Notes: a model not told the origin generated them from the sequence alone. Positions 33,980-44,709 are shown, counted from the first letter of the stretch. The stretch is 64,000 nucleotides of DNA from Macrothele yani (GCA_039090855.1 CM077011.1:30471001-30535000); one strand, 5' to 3'. A program made the numbers and translations.

Positions 33980-34134
33980 AAAATTGCAGCGGGGAATTGG
34001 AGGCTGCTACTGACCACGCCCCCTCCGTTCGCTCGGCTGCAGCTTGCTCCGGCTGGCTCCGGCTGCTCCGGCCGACACCTAATGTTAAGTCTATGGCTCC
34101 GGTTTAAGCCAGAATCGGTCATTTACTACTACTA
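33980..34134. other. GC-rich subterminal and terminal block of the palindromic element
   Basis: The contrast with the AT-rich interior is sharp. It contains GCTCCGGCTG-type short repeats next to CCCCTCCGTTCGCTCGG, mirrored at 20821-20870. It could be a protein-binding or promoter region at both ends; that role is inference. Confidence 0.6.
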
Positions 34135-34322
34135 CCGTGAGCAACTCAATGAGCTATAAGCAGTCGCCCGTCGCTAATTTAAGGCCACTGACTTCAGGTA
34201 ACGGAGTGAGCCAGTGCCGTAAGACAAGCACAACATTCATGCCTCATGGGATTCGAACCCGGACCCTTCTCGGACAAATGGTCACAAGCCAGCGCTTAGA
34301 GCACTGCGCCCTTGAGGCGACC
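34135..34322 (-). repeat. SINE S1, 5' piece, split by the palindromic element
   Basis: Continues the SINE from 20770: GAGCTATAAGCAGTCGCCCG, then the B box complement GGATTCGAACCC and A box complement, ending at the head near 34322. It is diverged from young copies, so the SINE predates the palindrome insertion. Confidence 0.9.
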
Positions 34323-34324
34323 CG

Positions 34325-36028
34325 AAATTTGTTAATTCCTTGCATTTCATACAGTAACGAAAATTTTATAAGTAGGCGATGTTCAGCACACGAGTGTTAC
34401 CGTCTTTTGCGAAATGTCTATGTCCTTGTGGAATAAATATGCTTGGATTCTTATAATATTCAGATTAAAAGATCTTATACATAAGTATTTAATATCTTAT
34501 TTAAAAGAGATTTTTATGGATCAGTAAACTTCAAGAATACCAAAGAAAAGTAAAAAAAAATAGTATTACACATATATATTGTACAAAACAAAGGAAAAAA
34601 ACAACTGCTTTCTTTGACAAAAGCATTTGTATTGAAATAAGAAGCTGAACTATTAGTTTTTGAGAATGATACGATAATGGCATGAAAATAATACAAATGA
34701 TCAAAACGGATGCTTTGTATTTAGACTTAGCTAAGATTTGCATTGGGTCAATTTTTGATCAAGCCACGCTTGTTATGCAACAAAGAGTGAAGTTCTTCCC
34801 AACAGAAAAAGCACTGGTGTAAGTAATAAAGAAATATAAAAAAGCACAACTCATATTGCAGAGGAAATAATTAGTGCTATAAAAGCGTCTGTTGTGAGAA
34901 AAGCAGGTGTCCATAGATTAAAGACAAAAGGGGAGAAAGCGGGTTCTTTTTGTCTCAAGCAAAGCAATAAACATATAAAACGACGTGTTGAAAAGCAAAG
35001 ATCGTTTTTACTATCGCTTTTTTTTATACCTTTAGGAAATTATGAAGGATAGCTATATGCTAGAAGCTTCTGTTGACAATGAGTCAGCAAGATTAATCAA
35101 CTTTTAAAATAACTTTAGGAAAGTGGCCGGCGTTATTGAGTTTTTTTTTCCCTTTCCAAGACAGAAATAAATATTATCCTTTATGCATTACTGCTTCAAA
35201 GCAAAAAAAAAAAAAAATTAAATGGAAGGGTAAAATAAGGTTCTTGAGTGTGTTTAAATATTTAAACAAGATCAAGTACAAATGAAGAGAAGGGGGAGGA
35301 AAGTGAAGAGGAATGCAATTTATTTCTGTCTAATTGAATTAAGACCTCGTTTGCTAACATTCAACCTCGCAGCAGAGTTCTTAAGAGAAACTCCTCTTTT
35401 TAAAAAAGAAAGTGGAAAATTCTTTAACAATAAATGCATCATCTGTCGTATTCCCATCACATATGAACATTCAGAAGGTAACGGCGCAGTTGTTTCGCCT
35501 TTTTTTTTATTCAGAAATTGAAAAATACAATCTTATCATTAGAACAAATGTCACAATTTTTTTTCCGGTTCTTCGCAAAAATGTTTCGCTTTGTGTTTGT
35601 TTGTTTGTTTGTTTTTTTTCGTTTTATGAAACGCAAATGTGTAAGTTTAAAGTAAAACAACAGGAACAAGCTTAGTGAGGATTTCTCCCAGCGATTCGAA
35701 AAGTAAGAATTTCGTTTAATACCCATAAATAGATAAATTCTTCTTCAAATCTGGCAGTTAGTAACAGAAGCAAACACGGAGATTCAAAATACAGTTTATA
35801 AATTTCTGAAAAATTGCACGTTTAATTAATTTTTCTTTTTTTAAATAAAAATGGGGCTTTTCTAAACGAAGAAAATCGAATAAAACAACGAAATAGTACT
35901 GTTGGTTGCTTTGGTAGACACGCAGATTTCAAAATGAGAAAATTCTGAAAAATGTCAAACGCTCTTATAACAATGTTCTTGTTCATACAACAATGCTCTT
36001 GCGCGCGTTGCAAATGGGCACGCGCATA
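34325..36028. other. AT-rich stretch, no gene recognised
   Basis: Homopolymer runs and (GTTT)n near 35600. The reading frames present have no family motifs and biased AT-driven composition. No terminal repeats found. Confidence 0.4.
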
Positions 36029-36299
36029 TACGAGGGTTGTACGGAAAGTAATGCAAAAGTGAGCTTAACACTTTTATTAACTGACAGAGGTCATTCAAAT
36101 TGCATATGTTAGTAGAGTAACACTTTCTCTGTACTAGTGATCCGATTTATTGGCGTAGGAAATAAACACATAAGCGTTTCCAAGCTTTCGCACATCAACC
36201 AGATGGCTTTTTCAAGGAAGTTAGACAGAAACTGCAAACTGAAAAATAGAACGCTTAACAATTTGAACGCGGGAACTTGACAATAAATAGATGCGACGT

Positions 36300-38620
36300 T
36301 ATATTCATTTAAAGATACGAGGCATCCCGTTGGTTGCACGCGGGATCCTGGTAGAGAAAAGGCGTTACTTGAAGAATTGGTTCCAAATTCGTGGCAACTT
36401 GAGCGAGACACAATCATTGCAAGTATCGCTGTTGGTAATGATCTCCAAGGTTTCCCGAATGGCTGTACATTTAGGGGTAGAGTAGCTAGCTACTTTCTTT
36501 ATATCATCCCACATTGGAGTAACTGACTTGAATTTGACTTCTCTGGATAGTGCCGTGGCTACTTTACCGTATTTTGTGTACCTTTAATGTTCGTTGACTC
36601 TGATTCCAAACGAACGCTTGGTCATTCCAATGTAGTATCGTTTAGAGCCGTTCGGATACTGTAGGGGGATCGCATAAACGCCTGCTTCGCAGGAGAGAGG
36701 TGGTTTTTCACTATTTTTCTTTAGAATAGTATGTAAAGATGCAGGGGGCCTTATGCCGACGCCGTAGTTCATCTTCTTGAGGGCGTTTTTGAGTTTGTAA
36801 GACACACTTGGTATGTAGGAAATTGAGCCTAAATAACGTAGCTGCGGCACAGCTACGTTATTTAGGCTCAATTCCCTAAATTGGCTCTGACTTTTTGGAT
36901 AAAGCTACGTATCTGATTCAATGAATATCCTGCATCAGTGGCTAACTTGATGACGCTTTTAATTTCGTGTTGTCTAGAATGGGTATCAGAAGAAACGGCG
37001 GAGGCTCTTTGAGTTCGAGAACGGAAGATAGCTGCTTTGTATTCTGCGGGACAGAAAGAGCTGCGGAGCATCAGGTTGGGGACGGACGTGGGTTTATAGT
37101 AGACTTGTGTACCGAGGCGGTTGTCAGACGATTTCCTCAATAAAACATCCAGATAAGGTAAAGCGTAGTTGCTTTCAAGCTCCATCGTGAAATTGATCGT
37201 AGGGTGTACATCATTGATTTTATCAAGGAAAATTGGAAGTCTTTTTTCCGTGGGGCCATACAAAAAATACGTCGTCTGCATAACGCAGCCAAGTGGTAGG
37301 CCGTGGGGTAATGCTGGATAATATATTCCGCTCAATTTGGCGAAGTATTGCTTCTGCTAGGACGGGTGAAACTGAGGATCCCATCGGAGCGCCATTATTC
37401 TGTTTATATACTTGTCCTTGGAAACTGTAGAAGCAAGAATTAGTGACCAAGTCTATTAATTTGAAGATGCTGAGGCATGACTCCTGCGTATAAAATGTTG
37501 AATTAGATATGGCCTTTAATGTTCTGATGGCTTCTGGAACGGGAATTGAGGGGTAAAGGGAAACCACGTCGAAGCTACCGATAATGTCGCATGGCAGGAC
37601 AGTGAGTTTCTTGGTTTTCGTTATAAAATCCAAAGTGGAATTTATTGCGAAGTCCGATTCAGGAAGAAAACCACGTAGGAATTTGGATAGTGCTTTCTCT
37701 AAATGGTACGTTGGTGCAGACTTCCTGGATACGATAGGTCTCAGTGGGTTTCCGGGCTTATGGTGCTTAAGTCTTCAGAAGAACTTTGGGATCTGAGGTC
37801 CTGGTGGTAATCTGGCGGCTTTCCTAAGATCGTCTCGAATAGCGGGTAACAGGGCTGCTCTTTGTACCTCCGCAATCCAAGAATTTAGAGGGTTCCTTTG
37901 AACGGCTATAGAACCAGAGTCAGTGATAAAATATTCAATTTTCGTATTGTAGTCTTCTGCGTCCATAATCGCTATCTGGCCAGATTTGTCCGTTAGAGTC
38001 AATATTATGGACGGATCATTTCTTAGGATCGAAACTGGCCTCGGAATAATAAATTTATTAGGTATTTTAGAGGACCATACCAAGATCGTAATTTAGAAGA
38101 ACAGAGCTGGCGTAGTTCATCTTTTGAGTCGTTTGGAACTCGCGATATTACGCTTTCGAATTCGGAAACGACGCCTTTTGGGTTCGATCATGGTTCGAAA
38201 GCAGAATTTTGGTCCAAGCTCCAAAAATTTTGTTTCATCTTCGGAAAGCGTCCGGTTGGAAATATTGACGAATGGAATTACGAAATCTTTAGCCTTTGGA
38301 GTCTGGAAAGATCTCAAGTAATCCAGTTTTTTGTTATGCGTGGAGGATAAGGAAACGTTTAATTTTATCAACTAACATATCTACACGGAGGGTCAAGATG
38401 TTGTAGGTGATCGGGTCGCACAATCCGTGTAATTTCATGTAGAGGGTGTAACACTTGGCTTCCAATGACATAACGTCCTTTCTTTTCAGATTCACTATAC
38501 GTGGCAGGGTCTGACGAAGAAATTTGTCCTTTTTATTGTCTAACCAGGATCCTTTAACCGTTAATTTAAAGTTGAGGAACTTTGGGATTAGGCCCAAAGT
38601 TTTGCAGGCGGATAAAAAGT
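36300..38620 (-). pseudogene. Penelope-like polymerase: RT plus GIY-YIG endonuclease
   Basis: In order on the minus strand: N-terminal region (HNKKLDYLRSFQ, VNISNRTLSEDETKFLELG) near 38330-38220; RT fingers (VSILRNDPSIILTLTDKSGQ); palm with GSFDVVSLYPSIPV, NNGAPMGSSVSPVLAE and catalytic RYADDVFFVW near 37270; thumb (LPYLDVLLRKS); then GVYAIPLQYPNGSKRYYIG and MTKRSFGIRVNEH, the GIY-YIG nuclease, near 36600-36690. The family primes on nicked DNA and reverse transcribes there. Several frameshifts and a 23-bp inverted duplication (36821-36873) break the gene. Confidence 0.9.
36821..36873. repeat. Perfect 23-bp inverted repeat in the Penelope gene
   Basis: Arms 36821-36843 and 36851-36873 (core GAGCCTAAATAACGTAGCT) with a 7-bp loop, located between the RT thumb and GIY-YIG segments. 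Confidence 0.93.
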
Positions 38621-38869
38621 CGAGGTGGGAGCGTTCCTACTTAATTGGTGTACTGTTCCTCGTTATAAATTTAACACTTCCTCTATAGTAACCATTTTTC
38701 TTCATAGCAGATTTGAAGTAGAGAACGGTGGAACTCTGCTCTGATCTACTGGAAGCGTTTGAAGCCAATGAAGACACGTTTTTTTTTTCGATCTAATGAC
38801 AGGGGATGTAACGTGGCGGTATCTTTACGATCTGGAAACGAAGAATCAATTCATGGAATGACGTCACAC

Positions 38870-39380
38870 CTCTTCACCAAGGCCTAAGAAGTTCAAGAGC
38901 CATCGATCAGCACAGAAAGACATGATGACTGTTTTTGGGATGAAAGGGGTGTCATTCTTCTTGATCTTCTGGAACGTGGTCTTACCGTGACCAGTGAGCA
39001 GTACATTGAGACACTCAAGAAGTTTAGCGAAACCATAAGGAGGAAGATACCGAACAAGAATCTTAAAAGAATCCACATTCATCATGAAAATAAGAGACCA
39101 CAAATATCTTTGGCAAAAAAACAGACGATCAGCAAATTAGGCTGGTCGGTGGTCCGCATCCACCGTACATCCCAGATCTGGCGCCCTGCGACTTCCACCT
39201 GTTCGTTCCAATGAAGGAAAGTCTCCGGGGGCACCGATTTGATGATGCAGTAGAGGTAAGAATGGCTGTGAAGAAGTGGATACAACAGTCCACATCTAAA
39301 TTTTTTCAAAAAGGATTTGAGAGTTGGGTTCAACGATGGCGTAAATGCATTGCTTGGAATGGAGACTATGTTGAGTAGTA
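38870..39380 (+). pseudogene. Mariner transposase, 3' half
   Basis: Starts at the first catalytic block (VFWDERG.. read with one frame change near 38935), then TSEQYIETLKKFSETIRRK, then HIHHENKRPQ where the family has HHDNARPH, so the second catalytic Asp is Glu here. LGWSVV, a PDLAPCDFHLF-like block (frame-shifted) and WIQQSTSKFFQKGFE follow, ending GDYVE. The N-terminal HTH domain is missing. Confidence 0.88.
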
Positions 39381-39516
39381 CCTTTGTTTAGAGATAAAGT
39401 TACTCTAACAGCATGCGCAATTTGAACGACCTGTGTCAGTTAATAAAAAAGTTGTGCCCACTTTTGCATTACTTTCGGTTCAACCCTCGTATATACACAC
39501 AATAGATAAAACATTA

Positions 39517-39556
39517 GAGATAGGGGTGATGGTCAGTTGACCATCACGCCTATCTC
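39517..39556. repeat. 19-bp inverted repeat, one mismatch
   Basis: GATAGGGGTGATGGTCA and its near-complement, spaced by 2 bp, about 27 bp beyond the mariner right end. Confidence 0.85.
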
Positions 39557-39759
39557 ATCCCCGCACGGAGTGGAACAGACCCAAACCAAACGGAGGCGAT
39601 AAATAGGCGGACAGCAGAGCTTCCAACAGTGTATCGCAATAAAAAAAACATGGGTAAATGTGGTGATCTTCGCATCGTCGGCGGGTCAATTTGTTGCCCA
39701 AGTGGTAAGAGCACTTGTGTTCCTGAATATACCATCGTAGAGACGTACCAGCGCCCAGA

Positions 39760-39760
39760 A

Positions 39761-39814
<54 letters not shown>
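39760..39814. repeat. (GA)n microsatellite
   Basis: About 25 AG units; frames through it encode only Arg-Glu or Leu-Ser runs. Confidence 0.95.
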
Positions 39815-39815
<1 letters not shown>

Positions 39816-39914
39816 AAGCGGTGACCGACCACACGCCATTGATGACGGGGGTCGGGCCAACGTAGACTATCCAGGCTCGCTATGCAACGGCGGCGCAAAT
39901 CACATCGAAGTTCA

Positions 39915-40420
39915 GGTCCGTTTCACACAGGCGGAAAAAAATCCGTCGAAGCAATAAATCTTCCAGCTGTCATACCACTCGTTTTCAAGCAGTCTATAGA
40001 ATTGTACTGATACTTTTAGACGGGAAGCGGTAGAAATTTTGATGCAGTAGCCGCTCAACTTCCGCGGGGTCCATCACAAACCGAACGGAGAAAATGCCGT
40101 CCAAATTTACAGATACATATTCATAAGGCAAGATGTAAGATGTACACACGGGCAGCCAGTGGATCGTCCTCTACAGCCATAAAACCATCACTCCTGTAAA
40201 AAGGGGTGGGGTAGAAAGTCCTCTTGCCAGGCGAGTTCAAATGTCAGTCACTTTAGATCTGACTGCCCAAAGAGTCACCAATTTGGTTCCCCCTCATCTG
40301 TCGGGCTTTCTTTTCCTCAGTTCTAGCAATAAAACCGCTTGTTCAAAACCTAACCAAAAAGCTGCACTGCGTAACGGTTTTATTATTTCGACGAATTTTT
40401 TCCGCTTGTGTGAAACGGAC
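39915..40420. mobile_element. MITE-like element, 506 bp
   Basis: Inverted ends GTCCGTTTCACACAGGCGGA and complement of GTCCGTTTCACACAAGCGGA extend for about 35 bp. No coding content. I could not define a target duplication, so the superfamily is open. Confidence 0.75.
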
Positions 40421-40584
40421 TTTAATATCTGAAGCCCAAGTAGCGTCAGCTAGCGAACGGTACATCACACCCTGCATACACCGGGCTACGGGAGTCAACG
40501 CCCTACTTGCGTGCCACTGTTGACTGCTCGTCATTGGAAATCATGCCTCGCCTGGTGCTGGTAAAATCAAAACTGGGCTCCTGC

Positions 40585-41214
40585 AGAGTGGTGCCACGTT
40601 GTTTGGTCAGATGAATCCCGATTTCTGCTGTACCGAGCTCCCAGGTGGGTGCAGGTGTGGAGTAGACTACATAAGATCATGGTCCCGTCGTGTCAGGTAG
40701 TCTCTGTACATGGCGGTATGGTGTGATGGTTTGAGGAGCCTTGTCACGAGACACGTTAGATCTCTCAGTGAGTCTGCAGAGGTCTTTAATAGCTGCGAGC
40801 TGCCAGTGTCTGCTGGGTGATCACTTACATGCTTCCATAGCCATTGCGCATCATGCGGTCGATGGTCTGCTTCAGGAGGACACATGCGCTGCCTCACCGG
40901 GCCACAACCACTCATGCATGGCTCAAGGAACCTTCATCTGAGTTTGGAACCATCAAGTGGCTCCCAAGGTCCCCAGATTTAAACCCTGTTGAAACTCTCT
41001 GGGACGCCGTAGAACGGAACATCAGATCCGTGGATTATGTTCCGATGTCTTGGGTGGAGTCGTGTACAATGCTGCAACAGGCATGGCTAGCATTAATCCC
41101 CAAAACCCTCCGGCAGCTGGTGGAGCAGATACCTCGGCGTATACAGACTGTTATTCGTGCTAGAGGAGCAACATGTTATTAGGTAGGTACCTCTAATGTT
41201 TTGTCCATTGAGTG
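40585..41214 (+). pseudogene. Tc1-like transposase 3' part, family C, with 3' end
   Basis: Blocks WSDE.RF.LYRAPRWVQVW (first catalytic Asp), a degraded centre with stops, then SPDLNPVETLWDAVERNIR and LRQLVEQIPRRIQTVIRARG to the stop at 41182. Immediately downstream the probable 3' inverted end complements CACTCAATGGACAAAACATT, followed by TA. The family is distinct from the other Tc1 copies. No 5' end seen. Confidence 0.85.
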
Positions 41215-41362
41215 TACATACAGACGTAAATGCATATACGTAGGCTGATCATATATAACTTCTAATGACCTATTGTTACATATTAGGATACGTAAATCAG
41301 TGTCATTCAACGACGTTAAACTTTCCTAACTCTAGCAGCGTTGTTTGGCATAGGATTTACAA

Positions 41363-42790
41363 TAAAACAAGTTAGTAAAATCATGCAATGCATTGATTAT
41401 GATACGCTTTCCAACATACCAGAAATTATTACTCAAGTTATGAGGATAATGGCTGTGGAATAAATCTCGCTCCTGTGTCCTGACCTTTGACCCCATTTCG
41501 TTGATATTCAACAGAACCGGTTCGCTATACCTCCGGAACAACATGATAACATTTTGTCGCAATCGAAACATTTTTTGGTAAGTTATGATGCACAAGGTCA
41601 ATGGAATGGATCCCACTCCAGTGTCCTGAACTTTGACCCCATTTCGCCCATTTTCAATAGGGTTCGTCCCCAGTGGCTCCCTACCACGTACTGAAATTTC
41701 ATCGAAATCGAACCATTTTTACGCAAGTTATGACGCATAAGGGCAATGGAACAAATCCCACTCTTATGACCTGCCTGACCTTTGACCCCATTTCGTTGAT
41801 ATTCAACAGAACCGGTTCACTATACCTCCGGAACAACATGATTAACGTTTTGTCGCAATCGAACCATATTTACGCATGTTATGACGCATAAAGGCAATGG
41901 AATGGATTCCACTTTTATGCCCTGAACTTTGACCCCATTTCGCCCATTTTCAATAGGGTTCGTCCCCAGGTGGTTCCTTACCAAATACTAAAATTTCACC
42001 GAAATCGAACCATTTTTACGCAAGTTATGACGCATAAGGGCAATGGAATAAATACCGCTTTTATGCCCTGCCTGACCTTTGACCCCATTTCGTACATTTT
42101 CAATACGGTTCGTGCCCAGGTGGTTCCCTACCACATACTAAAATTTCATCGAAATCGAACCATATTTACGCATGGTATGACGCATAAAGGCATATGGAAA
42201 TGGATCCCGCTTTTATGTCCTGACCTTTGACCCCATTCCACCCATTTTCAACAGGTTTCGTTCCCAGGTGGTTCCTTACCACATACCAAAATTTCATCGA
42301 AATCGAACCATTTTTACGCAAGTTATGACGCATAAGGGCAATGGAATGAATTCCGCTCTTATGCCCTGCCTGAACTTTGACCCCAATTTGCCAGTTTTCA
42401 ATAGGGTTCGTGCCCAGGTAGTTTCCTACCACATACTAAAATTTCATCGAAATTAAACCATATTTACGCATGTTATGACGCATAAAGGCAATGAAATGGA
42501 TCCCGCTCTTATGGCGTGACCTTTGAACCCACTTCACCCATTTTCAACAGGGTTCGTCCCCTGGTGGTCCCCTACCACATACTAAAATTTCATCGTAATC
42601 GAACCTTTTTTACATTAGTTATGACGCATAACTGCAGTGGAATGGATCCATCTCCTATGAACTGACCTTTGACCCCATTTCGTTCACATTAAATAGGGTT
42701 CCTTCCCAGGTGATCCCCTACCAGATACTAAAATTTCATCGAAATCCAACGGTTGTTACGCGAGTTATCGTGCTGACGGACATACGCACA
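41363..42790. mobile_element. Minisatellite-bearing element, family I, long copy, first part
   Basis: Begins AAAACAAGTTAGTAAAATCA, identical to the start of the short copy at 50339. About nine units of ~146-154 bp follow; each has TGACCTTTGACCCCATTTCG, AATAGGGTTCGTCCCCAGG, AAAATTTCATCGAAATCGAA and TTACGCAAGTTATGACGCAT. The last unit runs into ATCGTGCTGACGGAC. No coding capacity. The architecture (5' leader, tandem core, 3' hairpin) resembles nonautonomous Helitron/Helentron-type elements. Confidence 0.7.
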
Positions 42791-43431
42791 CAACGCGTGA
42801 GGTAATGAGGCAGATGGGAATCGCGACCATCTGCTAGCAAGGTGTGACGTCATAAATCTTTAATAGGATCCACAAACAACGCGTGACGTAATGAGATAGA
42901 TGGTATGACCGCGCGCCAACATTCTCAAACGCGAGTTGTGACGTCATAAGGTTTCTTTTTTTTTTTTTTTTTTTTCTTTTTTTTTTTTTTTTGATTGGAG
43001 GTTTAACGACCACCGTGAGCAACTCAAATGGGCTATAAACAGTCGCCCGTCCCTAATTTAGGGTCACTGGTTCCAGGGAAGGGAGAGAGCCAGTGCAGTA
43101 AGACAAACACAACATCCATGCCTGACCGGGATTCGAACCCGGACCCCTTACGGACGAATGATCAGAGTCCAACGCCTTAGACCACTGCGCCACCGGGGCG
43201 GGCGGCCATAAGGTTTCTAAGCATTGGTAACATTAATGGAACAACGCCATCACTAAAAATGTTATAATTCGGGGTGGTTATTTAACCCACTAAACGAATT
43301 CTTCTAAAGTCGAGATCAAGCTAAATCGATTTCTAGTACCAGAAAACGGTAGGTTAACGACTTTCATCAAAATTCTTAGAGCCGTTTTCAAAATAAAATG
43401 TACATACATACATACAAGAATTGCTACTTTA
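42791..43431. other. Spacer with TGACGTCA-rich sequence and a SINE
   Basis: GTGACGTCATAA occurs near 42843 and 42937, and related CGCGTGA.GTAATGAG near 42796 and 42881, so a ~90-bp unit is duplicated. The SINE occupies 42957-43206. Confidence 0.5.
42957..43206 (-). repeat. tRNA-derived SINE S1, young copy
   Basis: Full-length minus-strand copy with a ~40-bp T-rich run, GATTGGAGGTTTAACGACC and GGATTCGAACCCGGACCCC. Perfect 12-bp duplication CATAAGGTTTCT at 42945-42956 and 43207-43218. Confidence 0.95.
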
Positions 43432-44041
43432 AGGTGGACGTCAAGTAACTTTGCTTCCTATACTTCCAATAGAAAAACTTTTGTACACATTTTCTTCACA
43501 ATTAATGCGTTCCCAAAGATGAAAATTTGAACATCGATTAAAATATCTTCATTTTATAACTTGCAATACTTAATATTTTCTAAAACATAACCATAATTGT
43601 GCAATTCAACATTTGTTTGTCTACTGACGTCATGAAAATACAGGTCGCGCCATCTTTTTTCTGGACAATTAATGCGTTCACAAGGATGAAAATTAGATCA
43701 TCGATTAAAATAGCTTGATTTCATAACTTGGAATACTTAATATTTTCTAAACCATAACCGTAATTATGCAATCCAACATTTTTTTGTCCACTGACGTCAT
43801 CAAAGTACAGGTCGCGCCATCTTTTCTCTGGTTTCAATACCACCAAAGGAAAAGTTATTGATTTTTAATATAATTATGGTTATGTTTTAGAAAATATTAA
43901 ATTTTCCAAGTTATAATATGAAGTTATTTTAATCGATGTTCAAATTCTCATCCTTGGGAACACATTAATTGTGAAGGAAATGTTTACAAAAGTTTTTCCA
44001 TTGGAAGTATAGGAAACAAAATTACTTGACGTTCACCTTAA
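43432..44041. mobile_element. Foldback element, 610 bp
   Basis: Left TAAGGTGGACGTCAAGTAA and right complement of TAAGGTGAACGTCAAGTAAT; inverted similarity extends about 170 bp on each side. The left half also holds a direct duplication (TTAATGCGTTC..AAGGATGAAAATT near 43503 and 43669). Bases T/TAA at the borders suggest a short AT target site. Confidence 0.8.
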
Positions 44042-44707
44042 TAATATGGGGTAAGGACAATGGAATGGATCGCAATCCTATGTCCTGACCTTTGACCACA
44101 TTTCGTCCATTTTCAATAGGGTTCTTTCCCAGTGGTCCCCTACTACAAACTGAAATTTCATCGTAAATCGAACCATTTTTACGCACGTTATGACGCATAA
44201 GGGCAATGTAATGCATCCCGATCTTATGTCCTGACCTTTGACCCCACTTCACCCATTTTGGAATAGGGTTCGTCCCCAGGCGATCTCCTACCATATAGTA
44301 AACTTTCATTGAAATCGAACCATATTTACGCAAGTTATGACGCATAAGGGGTAATGGAATGATCCCGCTCCTACGTCGTGACCTTTGACCCCATTTATCC
44401 CATTTTCAATAGGGTTCGTCCCTAGGTGGTCTCCTACCACATAGTAAACTTTCATTGAAATCGAACCATATTTACGCAAGTTATGACTCATAAGGGTAAT
44501 GGAATGATCCCGCTCCTACGTCGTGATCCTTTGACCCCATTTGTCCCATTTTCAATAGGGTTCGTCCCCGGGTGGTCCCCTACCACATACTAAAATTTCA
44601 TCTTAATCGACCCATTTTTACGCCAGTTATCGTGCGGACAGACGGACGGACGAACGGACAAAGCTGGAGCATATACGCTTCTTCAACCTACGGTTGGAAA
44701 GCGTAAA
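44042..44707. mobile_element. Minisatellite-bearing element, family I, second part with 3' end
   Basis: Four more ~146-bp units, then CAGACGGACGGACGAACGGA, CAAAGCTGGAGCATA and the hairpin TACGCTT...AAGCGTA with inner CAACC/GGTTG. The last 70 bp match the end of the short copy at 50770. Confidence 0.75.
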
Positions 44708-44709
44708 AA

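Larger units (their letters stand above)
20771..34134. mobile_element. 13.4 kb palindromic (foldback) element carrying a PC4-like gene
   Basis: Left arm 20771-27065 and right arm 27146-34134 are inverted copies of each other along their whole length. Mirror pairs include the ends, GC-rich subterminal blocks, a 109-bp minisatellite, a 1.2 kb direct duplication, (AT)n tracts and the gene. The termini are TAGTAGT...TGAC followed by GATTCTGG on both sides. The element interrupts one SINE, with CCGTGAG on both flanks (20764-20770, 34135-34141), which supports a real insertion event. No transposase, RT or replication protein is visible, so it is either non-autonomous or uses an unknown mechanism. 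The arms differ by many small indels, and the left arm is about 0.7 kb shorter. Confidence 0.88.
27146..34134. repeat. Right arm of the palindrome
   Basis: Longer and internally more regular arm: the minisatellite units are uniform and the gene frame is open. It ends with complements of the left end plus an extra AGTAAA-like hexamer near the terminus. Confidence 0.9.
36135..38860 (-). mobile_element. Penelope-like retroelement (GIY-YIG type), defective
   Basis: Minus-strand RT followed by a GIY-YIG endonuclease domain, the defining pair of Penelope-like elements. The 3' region contains GAAAAAGCCATCTGG and GGAAACGCTT before the junction near 36135, resembling the conserved end found in many such elements. 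It sits between two mariner pieces. Junctions are approximate on the right. Confidence 0.85.
36031..39489 (+). mobile_element. Composite: mariner ends flanking a Penelope-like element
   Basis: Outer ends CGAGGGTTGTACGGAAAGTA (left) and CGAGGGTTGAACCGAAAGTA (right, complement strand), with TA on both sides (36029-36030, 39490-39491). The inverted similarity extends about 105 bp inward on both sides. The right end also matches the 3' end of the mariner copy at 48727. A transposase 3' half lies at 38870-39380; the 5' half is absent, replaced by the Penelope-like element. Confidence 0.82.

Noticed and set aside
36135..36240. Hammerhead ribozyme at the Penelope 3' end (GTTGATGTGCGAAAG...GGAAACGC)
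   Set aside because: The CTGATGA core is not intact and stems cannot be paired convincingly by eye. A covariance-model search would decide.
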